The translations under genes were made by a program, and so were the position numbers. DNA of 64,000 nt from Pseudomonas sp. LS.1a. GTDB taxonomy: Bacteria > Pseudomonadota > Gammaproteobacteria > Pseudomonadales > Pseudomonadaceae. The stretch is taken from the NCBI RefSeq assembly GCF_022533585.1, contig NZ_CP092827.1, positions 1,962,001 through 2,026,000 on the forward strand. Direction: 5' to 3'. This document shows positions 44,916 through 53,542 of this stretch, in pieces (the first letter of the stretch is position 1; the number at the start of each line of letters is the position of its first letter). The notes beneath the pieces are model-generated. The model saw only the letters and a program-made list of their open reading frames with translations, searched no databases and had not been told where the DNA came from.

Positions 44916-46064
44916 TCAACGCAAATCGCCAACCATCTTCGCCAATGTCTCCAGCACCGCCCCGGCCAACGCCTTCGAGCGCGCCCCCGACCAGCCGGTG
45001 ACGGCATCCGGCGCGTCGTCATGGTCCTTGAACGGCATTTCCAGGGTCAGTGACAGGCAGTCATGCGCCATCCCCACCGCATTGCAGGCCAGCGTCGTGT
45101 TGGCCTGCCCCGGTTCGTCGCGGGTGTAGCCATGCACCGTCTGGAAGTCGCGGGTCAGGCTGCACAGGGTGCTGCGGAACTGCTCTTCCAGCTTGGCCAG
45201 CCGTGGCGTGTAGCCCGGGTTGCCCTCGCAGGCCGCGGTGAATACATGGGGAATCTCCTCATCGCCATGCACGTCGATGAACGCATCCACGCCGTATTGC
45301 TTCATCTGCGCCTGGGCGAAGAACACCTCTGGGGTGAGTTCGACACTGGCGTCCTGCCAGGCACGGTTGAGGTCCTTGCCCTTGAAGTTGGTGCGCAGGT
45401 GGCCGAGGAAGGCACCGTCGGGGTTCATGTTGGGGATCAGGTACAGGTCGGCCTTGGCCAGCAATTGCTGGATCACCGCGTCGTTGGCCTGCAGGCGGTC
45501 GATCACGCCTTCCATGAACCACTCGGCCATGTGTTCGCCCGGGTGTTGCTGGGCAATCAGCCACAGCTTGCGCTTGCCAGCGGCACCGTCACCGGCGCGC
45601 AGCAGGGGAATGTCGCGGCCCTGTACGCTGCGGCCATTGGCGAGCAATTCGACCCCTGGCAGTTGCCGGGCACGTTCGATCAGCTGGTTGTGGCGCGCGC
45701 GCGGGTAGGGCTCGAAGTAGGCGAACCAGATGTGTGGCTGTTCGGCCTTTACCTCGAACGACAGCGCCGTGCCGTCGAACTGGCTGGGGACGCGGAACCA
45801 GGTGTGCTGATCGTAGGAGGCCACGGCGTTGTAGCCGCTCCAGGCATTCTTGTAGGAGGAGCCGGAGGCGTTGTCGAGGCTGAAGCGATGGACCTGGCCC
45901 GGCGTCAGCCCGCTGACCTTGAAGTGGAACCACTGGTAGTGGCCGCTGTGGGTGTCCGGGCGGATGGCCAGGTGTACCTGGGCCGGGTTGCTGGCATCCA
46001 GCACCTGGATGTTGCCGGAGTCGAAATCGCAGTCGATCTGCAGGGGGGACAGCGTCACGGTCAT
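44916..46064 (-). CDS. cytosolic M14 metallocarboxypeptidase (CCP/AGBL-like)
   Basis: A 382-residue zinc carboxypeptidase without a signal peptide. The N-terminal beta domain (about 1-115) is the CCP-specific domain; the catalytic domain has the zinc motif QQHPGEHMAEW (HxxE), substrate-binding LNRAW, the third zinc ligand in DVHGDEE and the catalytic Glu in LTLEMPF. Relatives remove C-terminal or side-chain glutamates from proteins in eukaryotes; the bacterial substrate is unknown. AGAAGGAG precedes ATG 46064. Confidence 0.9.
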   Translation of the reverse strand: MTVTLSPLQIDCDFDSGNIQVLDASNPAQVHLAIRPDTHSGHYQWFHFKVSGLTPGQVHRFSLDNASGSSYKNAWSGYNAVASYDQHTWFRVPSQFDGTALSFEVKAEQPHIWFAYFEPYPRARHNQLIERARQLPGVELLANGRSVQGRDIPLLRAGDGAAGKRKLWLIAQQHPGEHMAEWFMEGVIDRLQANDAVIQQLLAKADLYLIPNMNPDGAFLGHLRTNFKGKDLNRAWQDASVELTPEVFFAQAQMKQYGVDAFIDVHGDEEIPHVFTAACEGNPGYTPRLAKLEEQFRSTLCSLTRDFQTVHGYTRDEPGQANTTLACNAVGMAHDCLSLTLEMPFKDHDDAPDAVTGWSGARSKALAGAVLETLAKMVGDLR

Positions 46065-46172
46065 GTGCCGGGCTCCTTCTGGGGGCTTTGTTGTGAGGCT
46101 ACTGTACACGGCTTGACAGGGTTGATGCGCGAGATCAGGCGACGCGGGGCGATCTCATATGTTTCCTACAGG

Positions 46173-46946
46173 CTATTTGAAGAACTGACTCGGCGTGATA
46201 CCGAACTGGCGCTTGAACATGCTGGCGAAGGCACTGGGGCTGTCATACCCCAGCGTCCCCGCCACATCGATGATCCGCTCGCCCAGGGCGATCCGCTCCA
46301 GTGCCTGCATCAGCCGCGCCTGCTGGCGCCACTGGCCGAAGGTCATGCCGGTTTCCTTGCGGAACAGGCGCTGGATGGTCTTTTCGTCCACCCCCAGCTG
46401 CTGGCCCCAGTCGGCCAAGGTGGCGTTATCGTCAGGTCGCTCATGCAGCGCCGAGCAGATCGCCTGCAGGCGCTTGTCGCCGGGCTGCGACAGCTTCAGC
46501 GGCAAGGTCGGCAGCACGCAGATCTCGTCGAGGATCAGGCGCATCACCCGGGCTTCACGCGAGTCTTCGGCAAACGGCGCGGTAAAGCCTACGGAGGCCT
46601 TGATCAGTTCGCTGAGCAACGGCGAGATGCTGATGGCCTTGCTCTGCACGGGCAACTGCACTGCCGCGTCGGTGCGCACGAACACGCTGCGCATCTTCAC
46701 ATCGCCCACGCAGCGGATCGCGTGCACCTGGCCGCAGGGCATCCAGACGCCGCGGCTGGGGGGCACGGTCCAGCGTTCGTTCCCGGACTCGACGATCATC
46801 AGGCCTTTGGTGGCATAGATCAGTTGGTGCTTGGCATGGCTGTGGGGCTCGATGAACCAGTCGGTCGGGTAGTCCGTCGCACGGCTGCCCACTTCCCAGG
46901 TCCACTCATCGACCTCCACCAGCAATTCACGCTGCGGCTTTAGCAT
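46173..46946 (-). CDS. AraC-family transcriptional regulator
   Basis: A 257-residue regulator. The N-terminal cupin-like sensor (about 20-110; EPHSHAKHQLIYATKGLMIVE) is followed by a C-terminal pair of HTHs (about 170-257; LADWGQQLGVDEKTIQRLFRKETGMTFGQWRQQARL ... DVAGTLGYDSPSAFASMFKRQFGITPSQFF). It lies 36 nt after the MFS gene on the same strand, so it probably regulates that exporter. Confidence 0.9.
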   Translation of the reverse strand: MLKPQRELLVEVDEWTWEVGSRATDYPTDWFIEPHSHAKHQLIYATKGLMIVESGNERWTVPPSRGVWMPCGQVHAIRCVGDVKMRSVFVRTDAAVQLPVQSKAISISPLLSELIKASVGFTAPFAEDSREARVMRLILDEICVLPTLPLKLSQPGDKRLQAICSALHERPDDNATLADWGQQLGVDEKTIQRLFRKETGMTFGQWRQQARLMQALERIALGERIIDVAGTLGYDSPSAFASMFKRQFGITPSQFFK

Positions 46947-46982
46947 TTCGACCTCTTGTACAGGCAGCCCGGCACGCCCATT

Positions 46983-48215
46983 TTAACAGCAGCGGCTGGG
47001 GCGGGCTTGCGAGCGGGTCGCCGGCAGCAGCGCGGTGGCCAGCCCCAGCAGCGGCAGGAACGAGATGACCTGGTACACCCACTCGATGCCATGCCGATCG
47101 GCCAGTTCACCGAGCCCGGCGGCGCCGATGCCGCTGATACCGAACATCAACCCGAACATCACCCCCGACACCATGCCGACCCGGCCCGGCACGGCCTCCT
47201 GGGCATACACCACCAGGGCGGCGAAGGCCGAGGACATCACCAGGCCGATGGCCACCGCCAGTACCACGGTCCAGGCCAGGTTGGCGTAGGGCAGGGCGAG
47301 GGCGAAGGGCGCCACGCCGAGGAACGAGACCCAGATCACCGCCTTGCGCCCGATACGGTCACCCACCGGGCCACCGGCGAAGGTGCCCACTGCCACGGCC
47401 GCGAGGAACACGAACAGGTACAGCTGGCTGTGCTGCACGCTCAGGCCGAAATGCTCGATCAGGTAGAAGGTGAAGTAGTTGGTGAACGAGGCGATGTAGA
47501 CGAACTTGGCGAACATCAATACGGCGATAACCGCCACGGCACGCCACATGGCGCCGCGCGACAGGCCGGCTGCCTGCTGGCCGGCGAAGGTCTTGAGCCG
47601 GGTCTGGCCGTGGCGCACGGTCCAGCCGGTTACTCTCAACAGCACGAATACCGCCAGCGCGGCGGCCAGCATGAACCAGGCAATGGCCGGCTGCCCGTGC
47701 GGAATGACGATGGCAGCGGTCAGCAGCGGGCCGAGGGCCGAGCCGGTGTTGCCGCCGACCTGGAAGGTCGATTGCGCGGTGCCGAAGCGCCCACCGGAGG
47801 CCATCCTGGCCACTCGCGAGGCTTCGGGGTGGAAGGTCGCCGAGCCCACACCGACCACCGCCGCGGCCACCAGCAGCATTTCATAGCTGCCGGCGAAGGC
47901 GAGCAGGGCGATGCCCACCAGCGTCACCAGCATGCCAGCCGGCAGCAGGTAGGGTTGCGGGTGCTTGTCGGTGTAAAGACCGATCCAGGGTTGCAGCAGG
48001 GAGGCGGTCACCTGGTAGATCAGGGCGATCCAGCCGATCTGGGCAAAGCTCAGCGCGAAATCGCTCTTGAGCATCGGGTAGATCGACGGCAGCACGGCCT
48101 GGATCAGGTCGTTGAGCAGGTGGGCGAATGCGGCGGCGCCGACGATGCGGACCAGAAAGCCCTGGGGTTGGTCGGCAGGTGTGGCGGCGGCCATGGAGGC
48201 GGTGGAGGTCGTCAT
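46983..48215 (-). CDS. MFS exporter, fosmidomycin-resistance (Fsr) type
   Basis: A 410-residue transporter with about 12 transmembrane helices. The N-terminus (FAHLLNDLIQAVLPSIYPMLKSDFALSFAQIGWI) and GVGSATFHPEASRVARMASGGRFGTAQSTFQVGGN are the hallmarks of Fsr proteins. A conserved MFS loop GDRIGRK is also present. It likely exports a small phosphonate or other toxic compound. ATG 48215 is preferred; an ATG ten codons upstream is possible. It is followed by the AraC gene. Confidence 0.88.
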   Translation of the reverse strand: MTTSTASMAAATPADQPQGFLVRIVGAAAFAHLLNDLIQAVLPSIYPMLKSDFALSFAQIGWIALIYQVTASLLQPWIGLYTDKHPQPYLLPAGMLVTLVGIALLAFAGSYEMLLVAAAVVGVGSATFHPEASRVARMASGGRFGTAQSTFQVGGNTGSALGPLLTAAIVIPHGQPAIAWFMLAAALAVFVLLRVTGWTVRHGQTRLKTFAGQQAAGLSRGAMWRAVAVIAVLMFAKFVYIASFTNYFTFYLIEHFGLSVQHSQLYLFVFLAAVAVGTFAGGPVGDRIGRKAVIWVSFLGVAPFALALPYANLAWTVVLAVAIGLVMSSAFAALVVYAQEAVPGRVGMVSGVMFGLMFGISGIGAAGLGELADRHGIEWVYQVISFLPLLGLATALLPATRSQARPSRCC

Positions 48216-48352
48216 GGGCAAGGTTCTTCCGTGGAAAGGGAGCAAGGCATTGCCGCCGCAGGTTAGCCAGTACCCGGGTTGCCTGTCTCACGCCGAACAG
48301 GCAGCTACTGTCGCGTTTCGGACATTCCGGGCCTGACGCCCTGGATTCGCAA

Positions 48353-48466
48353 GCGGTCCGCGTACCCTGTGGGAGCGGGTTTACCCGCGAAGAATCCAAC
48401 GCGGTGCATGGCACCGGCTGCGCCGGTGTTCGCGGCTAAAGCCGCTCCTACAGGGTCCCTGCTAAT
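48353..48466. repeat. 114-bp repeat containing a composite REP pair, copy B
   Basis: The direct-orientation partner of 44745-44858, with six differences. Here the left REP unit is the gggtttaccc type and the right one the ggctaaagcc type. Confidence 0.9.
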
Positions 48467-48483
48467 ACCTGGCCGCCCCGGAT

Positions 48484-48723
48484 TCATCGTTCGTGCCGCG
48501 CCACCCAGCGCAGCAAGGCGGCAATCGGTACGCTGCGATGAACCTCGTGCCGGTAGGGTTTGCCTTCGGCGGTAAAGCGTTCGCGATAGCGGCTCAGCAC
48601 CAGGCTCCGGCCATCAGCCGAAACCCGGGCCTCCAGTTCATGCAGCAACAGCGGTTGCCGGGCAGCGCCTTCCAGGCGCCTGAACAGCAGCATGGCGGCT
48701 TGGGCATCATTCTTCACGGGCAT
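48484..48723 (-). CDS. hypothetical protein, 79 aa, overlapping mlaA
   Basis: A small basic protein (MPVKNDAQAAMLLFRRLEGAARQ ... SRYRERFTAEGKPYRHEVHRSVPIAALLRWVARHER) with no signal peptide. Its ATG lies inside the last 17 nt of mlaA, with GCAGGAG directly upstream, so it is translationally coupled to mlaA. I do not recognise the family. The coupling and normal codon use argue that it is real. Confidence 0.6.
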   Translation of the reverse strand: MPVKNDAQAAMLLFRRLEGAARQPLLLHELEARVSADGRSLVLSRYRERFTAEGKPYRHEVHRSVPIAALLRWVARHER

Positions 48724-49489
48724 CTCCTGCACAATCCACTGGCCACGCTCCCGGCTCGCCGGCCTTGCCTTCTGCCACCCGGTTGCTGCGCCGCTGCGCG
48801 GTGTAGTCACGCAGTGCGAGGTAGTAATCAGGCCAGGTGCGCAGCAGGTCGGTCAGTGGCAGTGCTTCGGCCCGTGCATCGACGATGCCTCCAGCCGTGG
48901 CTACCTTGCCCAGGGTTTCGACGGTATTGCTGTTGCCGCCAAACGGGTCCAGCGCCAGGCCCAGTACCGTGCCGGTGGCATCGCGCAGGTTGTGGGTGCC
49001 CAGCAGCGGCAGCTCGACGATGGGGCCATCGGCGATGTTCCACACTCCGAAGGTCTGGCCAAAGTCCGAGCGGTGCTGGCTGAGGCCCATTTTGCCAGAC
49101 ACGTCGACCAGCCCCGCCACACCCAGGGTGGTGTTGAAGATGAAGCGGCTGAGGCTGGTCATCGCCCGCTCGCCATTGCCCTGCAGCAGGTCGTTGACGA
49201 ACACCTTGGGCTCACCGAAGTTGCTGGCAAAGTTGTGCAGGCCCTGTTGGGCAAAACCGGGCAGCGCGGTGTAGCCGCGGGCGACGGGGGCCAGCAGATA
49301 GTCATCGACCGTGCGGTTGAAGGCGAATACGGCGCGGTTGGCGGGCTCGGCCGGATCACTGACCTGATAGGCGACATTGCCGCAGGCAGGCGTGGCCGCT
49401 GCACGTTGGCTGCAGCTTCCCGCCACGAGCAGCGACAAGGCCAGCGCGGCAGAGCGCGCTGAACGGGAGGCGGATGATGAACGGGACAT
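48707..49489 (-). CDS. mlaA: MlaA (VacJ) outer-membrane lipoprotein
   Basis: A 260-residue VacJ-family protein that removes mislocalised phospholipids from the outer leaflet and passes them to MlaC. The N-terminal export signal ends AGSC, a non-standard lipobox. The core motifs are NVAYQVSDPAEPANRAVFAFN, DDYLLAPVARGY, SNFGEPKVFVNDLLQG, SRFIFNTTLGVAGLVDVS and FGQTFGVWNIADGP. Other mla genes are not in this window. It is divergent from a two-component pair. Confidence 0.93.
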   Translation of the reverse strand: MSRSSSASRSARSAALALSLLVAGSCSQRAAATPACGNVAYQVSDPAEPANRAVFAFNRTVDDYLLAPVARGYTALPGFAQQGLHNFASNFGEPKVFVNDLLQGNGERAMTSLSRFIFNTTLGVAGLVDVSGKMGLSQHRSDFGQTFGVWNIADGPIVELPLLGTHNLRDATGTVLGLALDPFGGNSNTVETLGKVATAGGIVDARAEALPLTDLLRTWPDYYLALRDYTAQRRSNRVAEGKAGEPGAWPVDCAGDAREE

Positions 49490-49548
49490 AGATACATTCC
49501 TGGCAAGAACTGGCGGCGATGCTGCGCAGTTTTCTTTGCCCGGGAATG
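49490..49548 (-). promoter_or_regulatory. mlaA 5' leader hairpin covering the ribosome-binding site
   Basis: On the minus strand, sequence from 49548-49532 (cattcccgggcaaagaa) can pair with 49509-49495 (ttcttgccaggaatg) with two small bulges. The second arm contains the AGGA Shine-Dalgarno sequence just before ATG 49489. Translation could therefore be controlled by opening this stem. Confidence 0.42.
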
Positions 49549-49657
49549 TCCGGATTGTCTCGGCGTCGACACTTTGTTTCAGGGTTGAAATATATGACGT
49601 CTGCGTAGGGATGGCCTTAAAGTACGGCTTGGTAACCTTGTTTTGCGGTGCTTTTTT

Positions 49658-50368
49658 GTGAGCCATTTGCTGATAGTCGACGATGATGTCGAGGTGCTCG
49701 ACCTGTTGCAGAAGTTTCTCTGCCAGCATGGTTACGAGGTTGATGTGGCCAGGGATGGCAAGGCGCTCTGGCAGGCCCTTGAGCGGCGGGTGCCAGACCT
49801 GGTCATTCTGGATGTGATGCTGCCTGGCGACAGTGGCCTGGTGTTGTGCCAGCGCTTGCTGGCCGAGCACAAGGTGGCAGTGATCATGCTCACCGCCATG
49901 GGCGAGCTGAGTGACCGGGTGGTTGGCCTGGAGCTGGGGGCGGACGACTACCTGACCAAACCGTTCGCCGCCCGTGAACTGCTGGCCCGGGTGAGGGCAG
50001 TACTGCGCCGTGCCGGCGAAGCGGCCGGTGGCGCGGCGGGCCATGCCTGCGCGATTCTGGAGTTTGCCGGCTGGCGACTGGATGTGGTGCGGCGCGAACT
50101 GCGTTCGCCGGACAACGTCATGATCCCCTTGTCCAACGGTGAATTCGAGCTGCTGCTGGTGTTCGCCGAGCATCCGCGGCGGGTGCTCAGCCGCCAGCAA
50201 TTGCTGGACATGGCCCGCGGCGATGCCTACGACGCCTATGATCGCAGCATCGACGTCCAGGTGAGCCGGCTGCGCCGCAAGCTTGAAACCGACCACGGCA
50301 AAGAGCCCTTGATCCGTACCCTGCGCAACGCTGGTTACCTGTTCACGCCCACGGTCGCGAAGCGATGA
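49658..50368 (+). CDS. OmpR-family response regulator
   Basis: A 236-residue regulator. The receiver has DDD (8-10), phospho-acceptor Asp52 (LVILDVMLPGDSG), Thr in LTAMG and Lys in LTKPF. The winged-helix DNA-binding domain ends DRSIDVQVSRLRRKLE...IRTLRNAGYLFTP, OmpR-like. The most plausible start is GTG 49658 (VSHLLIVDDDVEV), although no clear ribosome-binding site precedes it. It overlaps the kinase gene by 4 nt. Confidence 0.9.
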   Translation: MSHLLIVDDDVEVLDLLQKFLCQHGYEVDVARDGKALWQALERRVPDLVILDVMLPGDSGLVLCQRLLAEHKVAVIMLTAMGELSDRVVGLELGADDYLTKPFAARELLARVRAVLRRAGEAAGGAAGHACAILEFAGWRLDVVRRELRSPDNVMIPLSNGEFELLLVFAEHPRRVLSRQQLLDMARGDAYDAYDRSIDVQVSRLRRKLETDHGKEPLIRTLRNAGYLFTPTVAKR

Positions 50369-51720
50369 AGGTCCTCGCCAGGGTTCGCCAGGCCCTGCCA
50401 CGGCCCAAGATCACCATTGCCCGCTGGATCGCGCTGACCACCCTGACAGCGATGCTGTTCCTGCTGCTGCTCAAGGTGCTGTTCAGCCTGTTGCTGAGCG
50501 TCTGGGCGCAGCCACCGCTGCTGGAGAGCGGGGTGATCGAGAAGGTTGCAGCGGTCACCCGCATTCTCGATGCCGCGCCCATGGCGCAGCGTGCCAACAT
50601 TGCCAGCGCGGCGGGTGACGGCTCGTACTCTGTGCGATGGCTGCGCCGCCATGACGAAGCGGGCGTGCCAGTGTTGGTCGATGCCGAGTTCAGCCAGGGT
50701 ACGCCTATACTGCGCGCGCTGCTCAAGCGCCCGGATGCCAGGATCGAGGCCTTCGAACCGTCGGACATGCCGGAATACGCACCTGAGCGTGGCTATGCGC
50801 TGATGATCGAGCTGACCGACAAGTCCTGGGTGCTGTACCGTGCCACCGACCGCAGCTGGGGCCTGGATGAACTGCCGCGCAACCTGATCATCCTGGGCTT
50901 GATGCTGGTTTCCAGCCTTGCCGTCGCGCTGCTGGCCACGCGCTACCTGGCCAAGCCGCTGGAGCGCTTTGCCGAAGGTGCGCGGCGTTTTGGCAAGGAC
51001 TTCAATGCCCCGCCCATTCCGGTGGTCGGCCCGCATGACCTGCGCCAGGCCATCCTCGCGTTCAATGCCACCCAGGCGCAGCTCAAGCATTTTCTCAACG
51101 ACCGTACCCAGATGCTTGCGGCCATTTCCCATGACTTGCGTGCACCGCTTACGCGCATGCGCTTGCGCGCCGAGTTCATCGACGATGCCCAGCTACAGGC
51201 CAAGTTGTTCAAGGACGTCGACGAGATGCAGGCAATGGTCGATGCGGCATTGGGGTTCTTCCGTGATGATGCACGGCTGGAACAGACGACCGTATTCGAC
51301 CTGGGCGAATTGCTGCTGACCGTAGTGGACGATTTCAAGGATGCGGGGGTCGAGGTCGGCCTCAGCGGGCCGCGCCGCTGTGTGTACACCGGGCGACCGG
51401 TGGGCATCAAGCGAGTGCTGGTCAACTTGATCGACAATGCCGCGAAGTATGGCCGTGAGCCCATGGTGGTGTTGGCGGTAAACGCCAGGCAGATCGAGAT
51501 TACCGTGCAGGATCGCGGGCCGGGCATCGCGCCGGAGCTACATGAGCAGGTATTCGCGCCGTTCTACCGTATCGAAGGTTCGCGCAACCGCAATACCGGT
51601 GGTGTTGGGCTGGGCCTGCCCGCAGCACGGGCCATCGTGCTGGAGCAGGGAGGCAGCGTGACCCTGGGCAACCGCCCCGGTGGCGGTCTGGAAGTCAGGA
51701 TCATGCTGCCGCTGGGCTGA
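50365..51720 (+). CDS. EnvZ-like sensor histidine kinase
   Basis: This is a 451-residue membrane kinase. It has helices at about 22-47 and 173-192 with a periplasmic loop of about 125 residues, a HAMP domain (TRYLAKPLERFAEGARRFGKD), His256 in AAISHDLRAPLTRMRLRAEF, N box VLVNLIDNAAKYG, D box VQDRGPGIAP and GGVGLGLPAARAIV. The H box is of the EnvZ type. The signal is unknown; the divergent mlaA suggests an envelope stress role, by inference. Confidence 0.9.
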   Translation: MKVLARVRQALPRPKITIARWIALTTLTAMLFLLLLKVLFSLLLSVWAQPPLLESGVIEKVAAVTRILDAAPMAQRANIASAAGDGSYSVRWLRRHDEAGVPVLVDAEFSQGTPILRALLKRPDARIEAFEPSDMPEYAPERGYALMIELTDKSWVLYRATDRSWGLDELPRNLIILGLMLVSSLAVALLATRYLAKPLERFAEGARRFGKDFNAPPIPVVGPHDLRQAILAFNATQAQLKHFLNDRTQMLAAISHDLRAPLTRMRLRAEFIDDAQLQAKLFKDVDEMQAMVDAALGFFRDDARLEQTTVFDLGELLLTVVDDFKDAGVEVGLSGPRRCVYTGRPVGIKRVLVNLIDNAAKYGREPMVVLAVNARQIEITVQDRGPGIAPELHEQVFAPFYRIEGSRNRNTGGVGLGLPAARAIVLEQGGSVTLGNRPGGGLEVRIMLPLG

Positions 51721-52185
51721 TCAGAGCCCCATTTCGCTGAGCCCGGGGTGATCATCCGGGCGCCGGCCCAACGGCCAGTGGAACTTGCGCTCGGCTTCAC
51801 TGATTGGGTGTTCGTTGATGCTCGAATGACGGTTCTGCATCAGCCCGTCGTCGGCAAATTCCCAGTTCTCGTTGCCATGGGCGCGGTACCACTGGCCGCT
51901 GTCGTCGTGGTACTCGTAGACATAGCGCACGGCGATGCGGTTGCCGGTGAAGGCCCACAGCTCCTTGATCAGGCGGTACTCCAGTTCATGGTTCCATTTG
52001 CGCGCCAGGAACGCCTCGACCTCGGCACGGCCGCGGGGGAACTCGGCGCGGTTACGCCAGACGGTGTCGATGGTATAGGCAAGCGCGACCTTGGCCGGGT
52101 CGCGGCCGTTCCAGCCATCTTCGGCCAGGCGGACTTTTTCGATGGCGCTTTCACGGGTGAAGGGCGGCAGGGGTGGGCGGGACAT
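51721..52185 (-). CDS. DUF1348 (SnoaL/NTF2-like) protein
   Basis: A 154-residue nuclear transport factor 2-fold protein of the DUF1348 type ([66 protein letters not shown]). It shares its end with the convergent kinase gene (stop codons adjacent). It has no signal peptide. Probably a small-molecule-binding or enzyme fold; the function is unknown. Confidence 0.88.
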   Translation of the reverse strand: MSRPPLPPFTRESAIEKVRLAEDGWNGRDPAKVALAYTIDTVWRNRAEFPRGRAEVEAFLARKWNHELEYRLIKELWAFTGNRIAVRYVYEYHDDSGQWYRAHGNENWEFADDGLMQNRHSSINEHPISEAERKFHWPLGRRPDDHPGLSEMGL

Positions 52186-52316
52186 CGGGGTTCTCCTCAG
52201 GTCGGTTGGCTTGAAGGAGAGTAGTAGCCGATGGCCGAACAGAGAATGGGTGTGCCTGGCACTTCATAATTGCAGTGCATGGAACAATTCAGATCGGTCG
52301 AGAAAGCTTGCGCAAT

Positions 52317-52363
52317 CCCTGTGGGGGATCGCCCAGTCCTTTGGGCTGCGCTCCCACAGGGGG
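52317..52363. repeat. inverted repeat, REP-like, downstream of the MFS gene
   Basis: ccctgtggg and cccacaggg form the outer stem; an inner hairpin gccca-gtccttt-gggc lies inside. Only the outer arms resemble the common REP. It sits 7 nt beyond the MFS stop codon, so it may act as an RNA 3' end. Confidence 0.7.
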
Positions 52364-52369
52364 ACTCTA

Positions 52370-53542
52370 TCAGGCTGCGTCGGCTGCGGCTTTCCCGGCG
52401 ACCTTGCTACGGCCACCCAGCCACACCAGCAGCAGCCCGGCAGCCGCCAGCACGCCACCGGCCATCGGCACGGCCGCAAAGCCCAGATCCAGGCTGATCA
52501 CCGCACCACCCAGCGCCGCGCCCAAGGCGTTGCCCAGGTTGAACGCGCCGACGTTGATCGACGAGGCCAGCCCCGGTGCTTCGATGGCGGCGATCATCAC
52601 CCGCATCTGCAGCGGCGGTACCACGGCGAAGGTGAACATGCCCCACACCAGCAAGGCGATGGCGGCGCCGATGTGGCTGCCCAGTACCAGCGGCATCAGC
52701 AGCATGATCACTGCCAGTGCCGCGAGGACGATCCGCGCCGCACCCTCCAGCGACCAGTCGGCCAGGCGGCCACCCAGGCTGTTGCCCAGGGTGAAGCCGA
52801 TACCGATCAGCACCAGGCCCAGGGTGACGAAGCTGTCCGAGGCGCCGGTCAGTTCGGCCAGTACCGGTGCCACGTAGGTGTACAAGGTGAACATGGCGCC
52901 GGCACCGAGCACGGTGGTGGCCATTGCCAGCAGCACGCTGGGGCGGGCAATGACCGCCAGCTCCTTGCGTACATGCGGCACGCTGCCGCGTTCACCCTTG
53001 GGCAGGGCGTACCACAGCGCGGCCATGGCCAGCAGGCCCAGCACGGCGGTACCGGCAAAGGCCATGCGCCAGCCGACCTGCTGGCCAATCCAGGTGGCGG
53101 CCGGCACGCCGCCGATATTGGCGATGGTCAGGCCCATGAACATGGTGGCCACGGCACTGGCCTGTTTCTCCTTGGGCACCACACTGGCGGCCACTACCGC
53201 GCCAAGGCCGAAGAATGCGCCGTGGTTGAGGCTGGTGACCAATCGCGAGGCGAGCAGGGTGTAGTAGTCCGGTGACAGCGACGACAGCAGGTTGCCGAGG
53301 GTGAAGATGGCCATCAGTGCCATCAGTGCGGCGCGCTTGCCGAAACGGCTGAACAGCAGGGTCATGATCGGCGCGCCGACCATCACACCAATGGCGTAGG
53401 CGGTAATCAGCATGCCAGCGCTGGGGATGCTGACGTCGACACCTTGGGCGATCACCGGCAGCAGGCCCATCGGCGTGAACTCGGTGGTGCCGATGCCGAA
53501 GGCACCGATGGCCAGGGCAAACAGGACGCGCCCGGCGTTCAT
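52370..53542 (-). CDS. MFS transporter (DHA1/AraJ-like)
   Basis: A 390-residue, 12-helix exporter. The N-terminal motif FALAIGAFGIGTTEFTPMGLLPVIA is typical of the AraJ/SotB/YdhP branch, and VMVGAPIMTLLFSRFGKRAAL is the loop 2-3 motif. ATG 53542 overlaps the stop of the monooxygenase gene (ATGA), so it is translationally coupled. The substrate is unknown; sugar or drug efflux is usual for the group. Confidence 0.9.
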   Translation of the reverse strand: MNAGRVLFALAIGAFGIGTTEFTPMGLLPVIAQGVDVSIPSAGMLITAYAIGVMVGAPIMTLLFSRFGKRAALMALMAIFTLGNLLSSLSPDYYTLLASRLVTSLNHGAFFGLGAVVAASVVPKEKQASAVATMFMGLTIANIGGVPAATWIGQQVGWRMAFAGTAVLGLLAMAALWYALPKGERGSVPHVRKELAVIARPSVLLAMATTVLGAGAMFTLYTYVAPVLAELTGASDSFVTLGLVLIGIGFTLGNSLGGRLADWSLEGAARIVLAALAVIMLLMPLVLGSHIGAAIALLVWGMFTFAVVPPLQMRVMIAAIEAPGLASSINVGAFNLGNALGAALGGAVISLDLGFAAVPMAGGVLAAAGLLLVWLGGRSKVAGKAAADAA

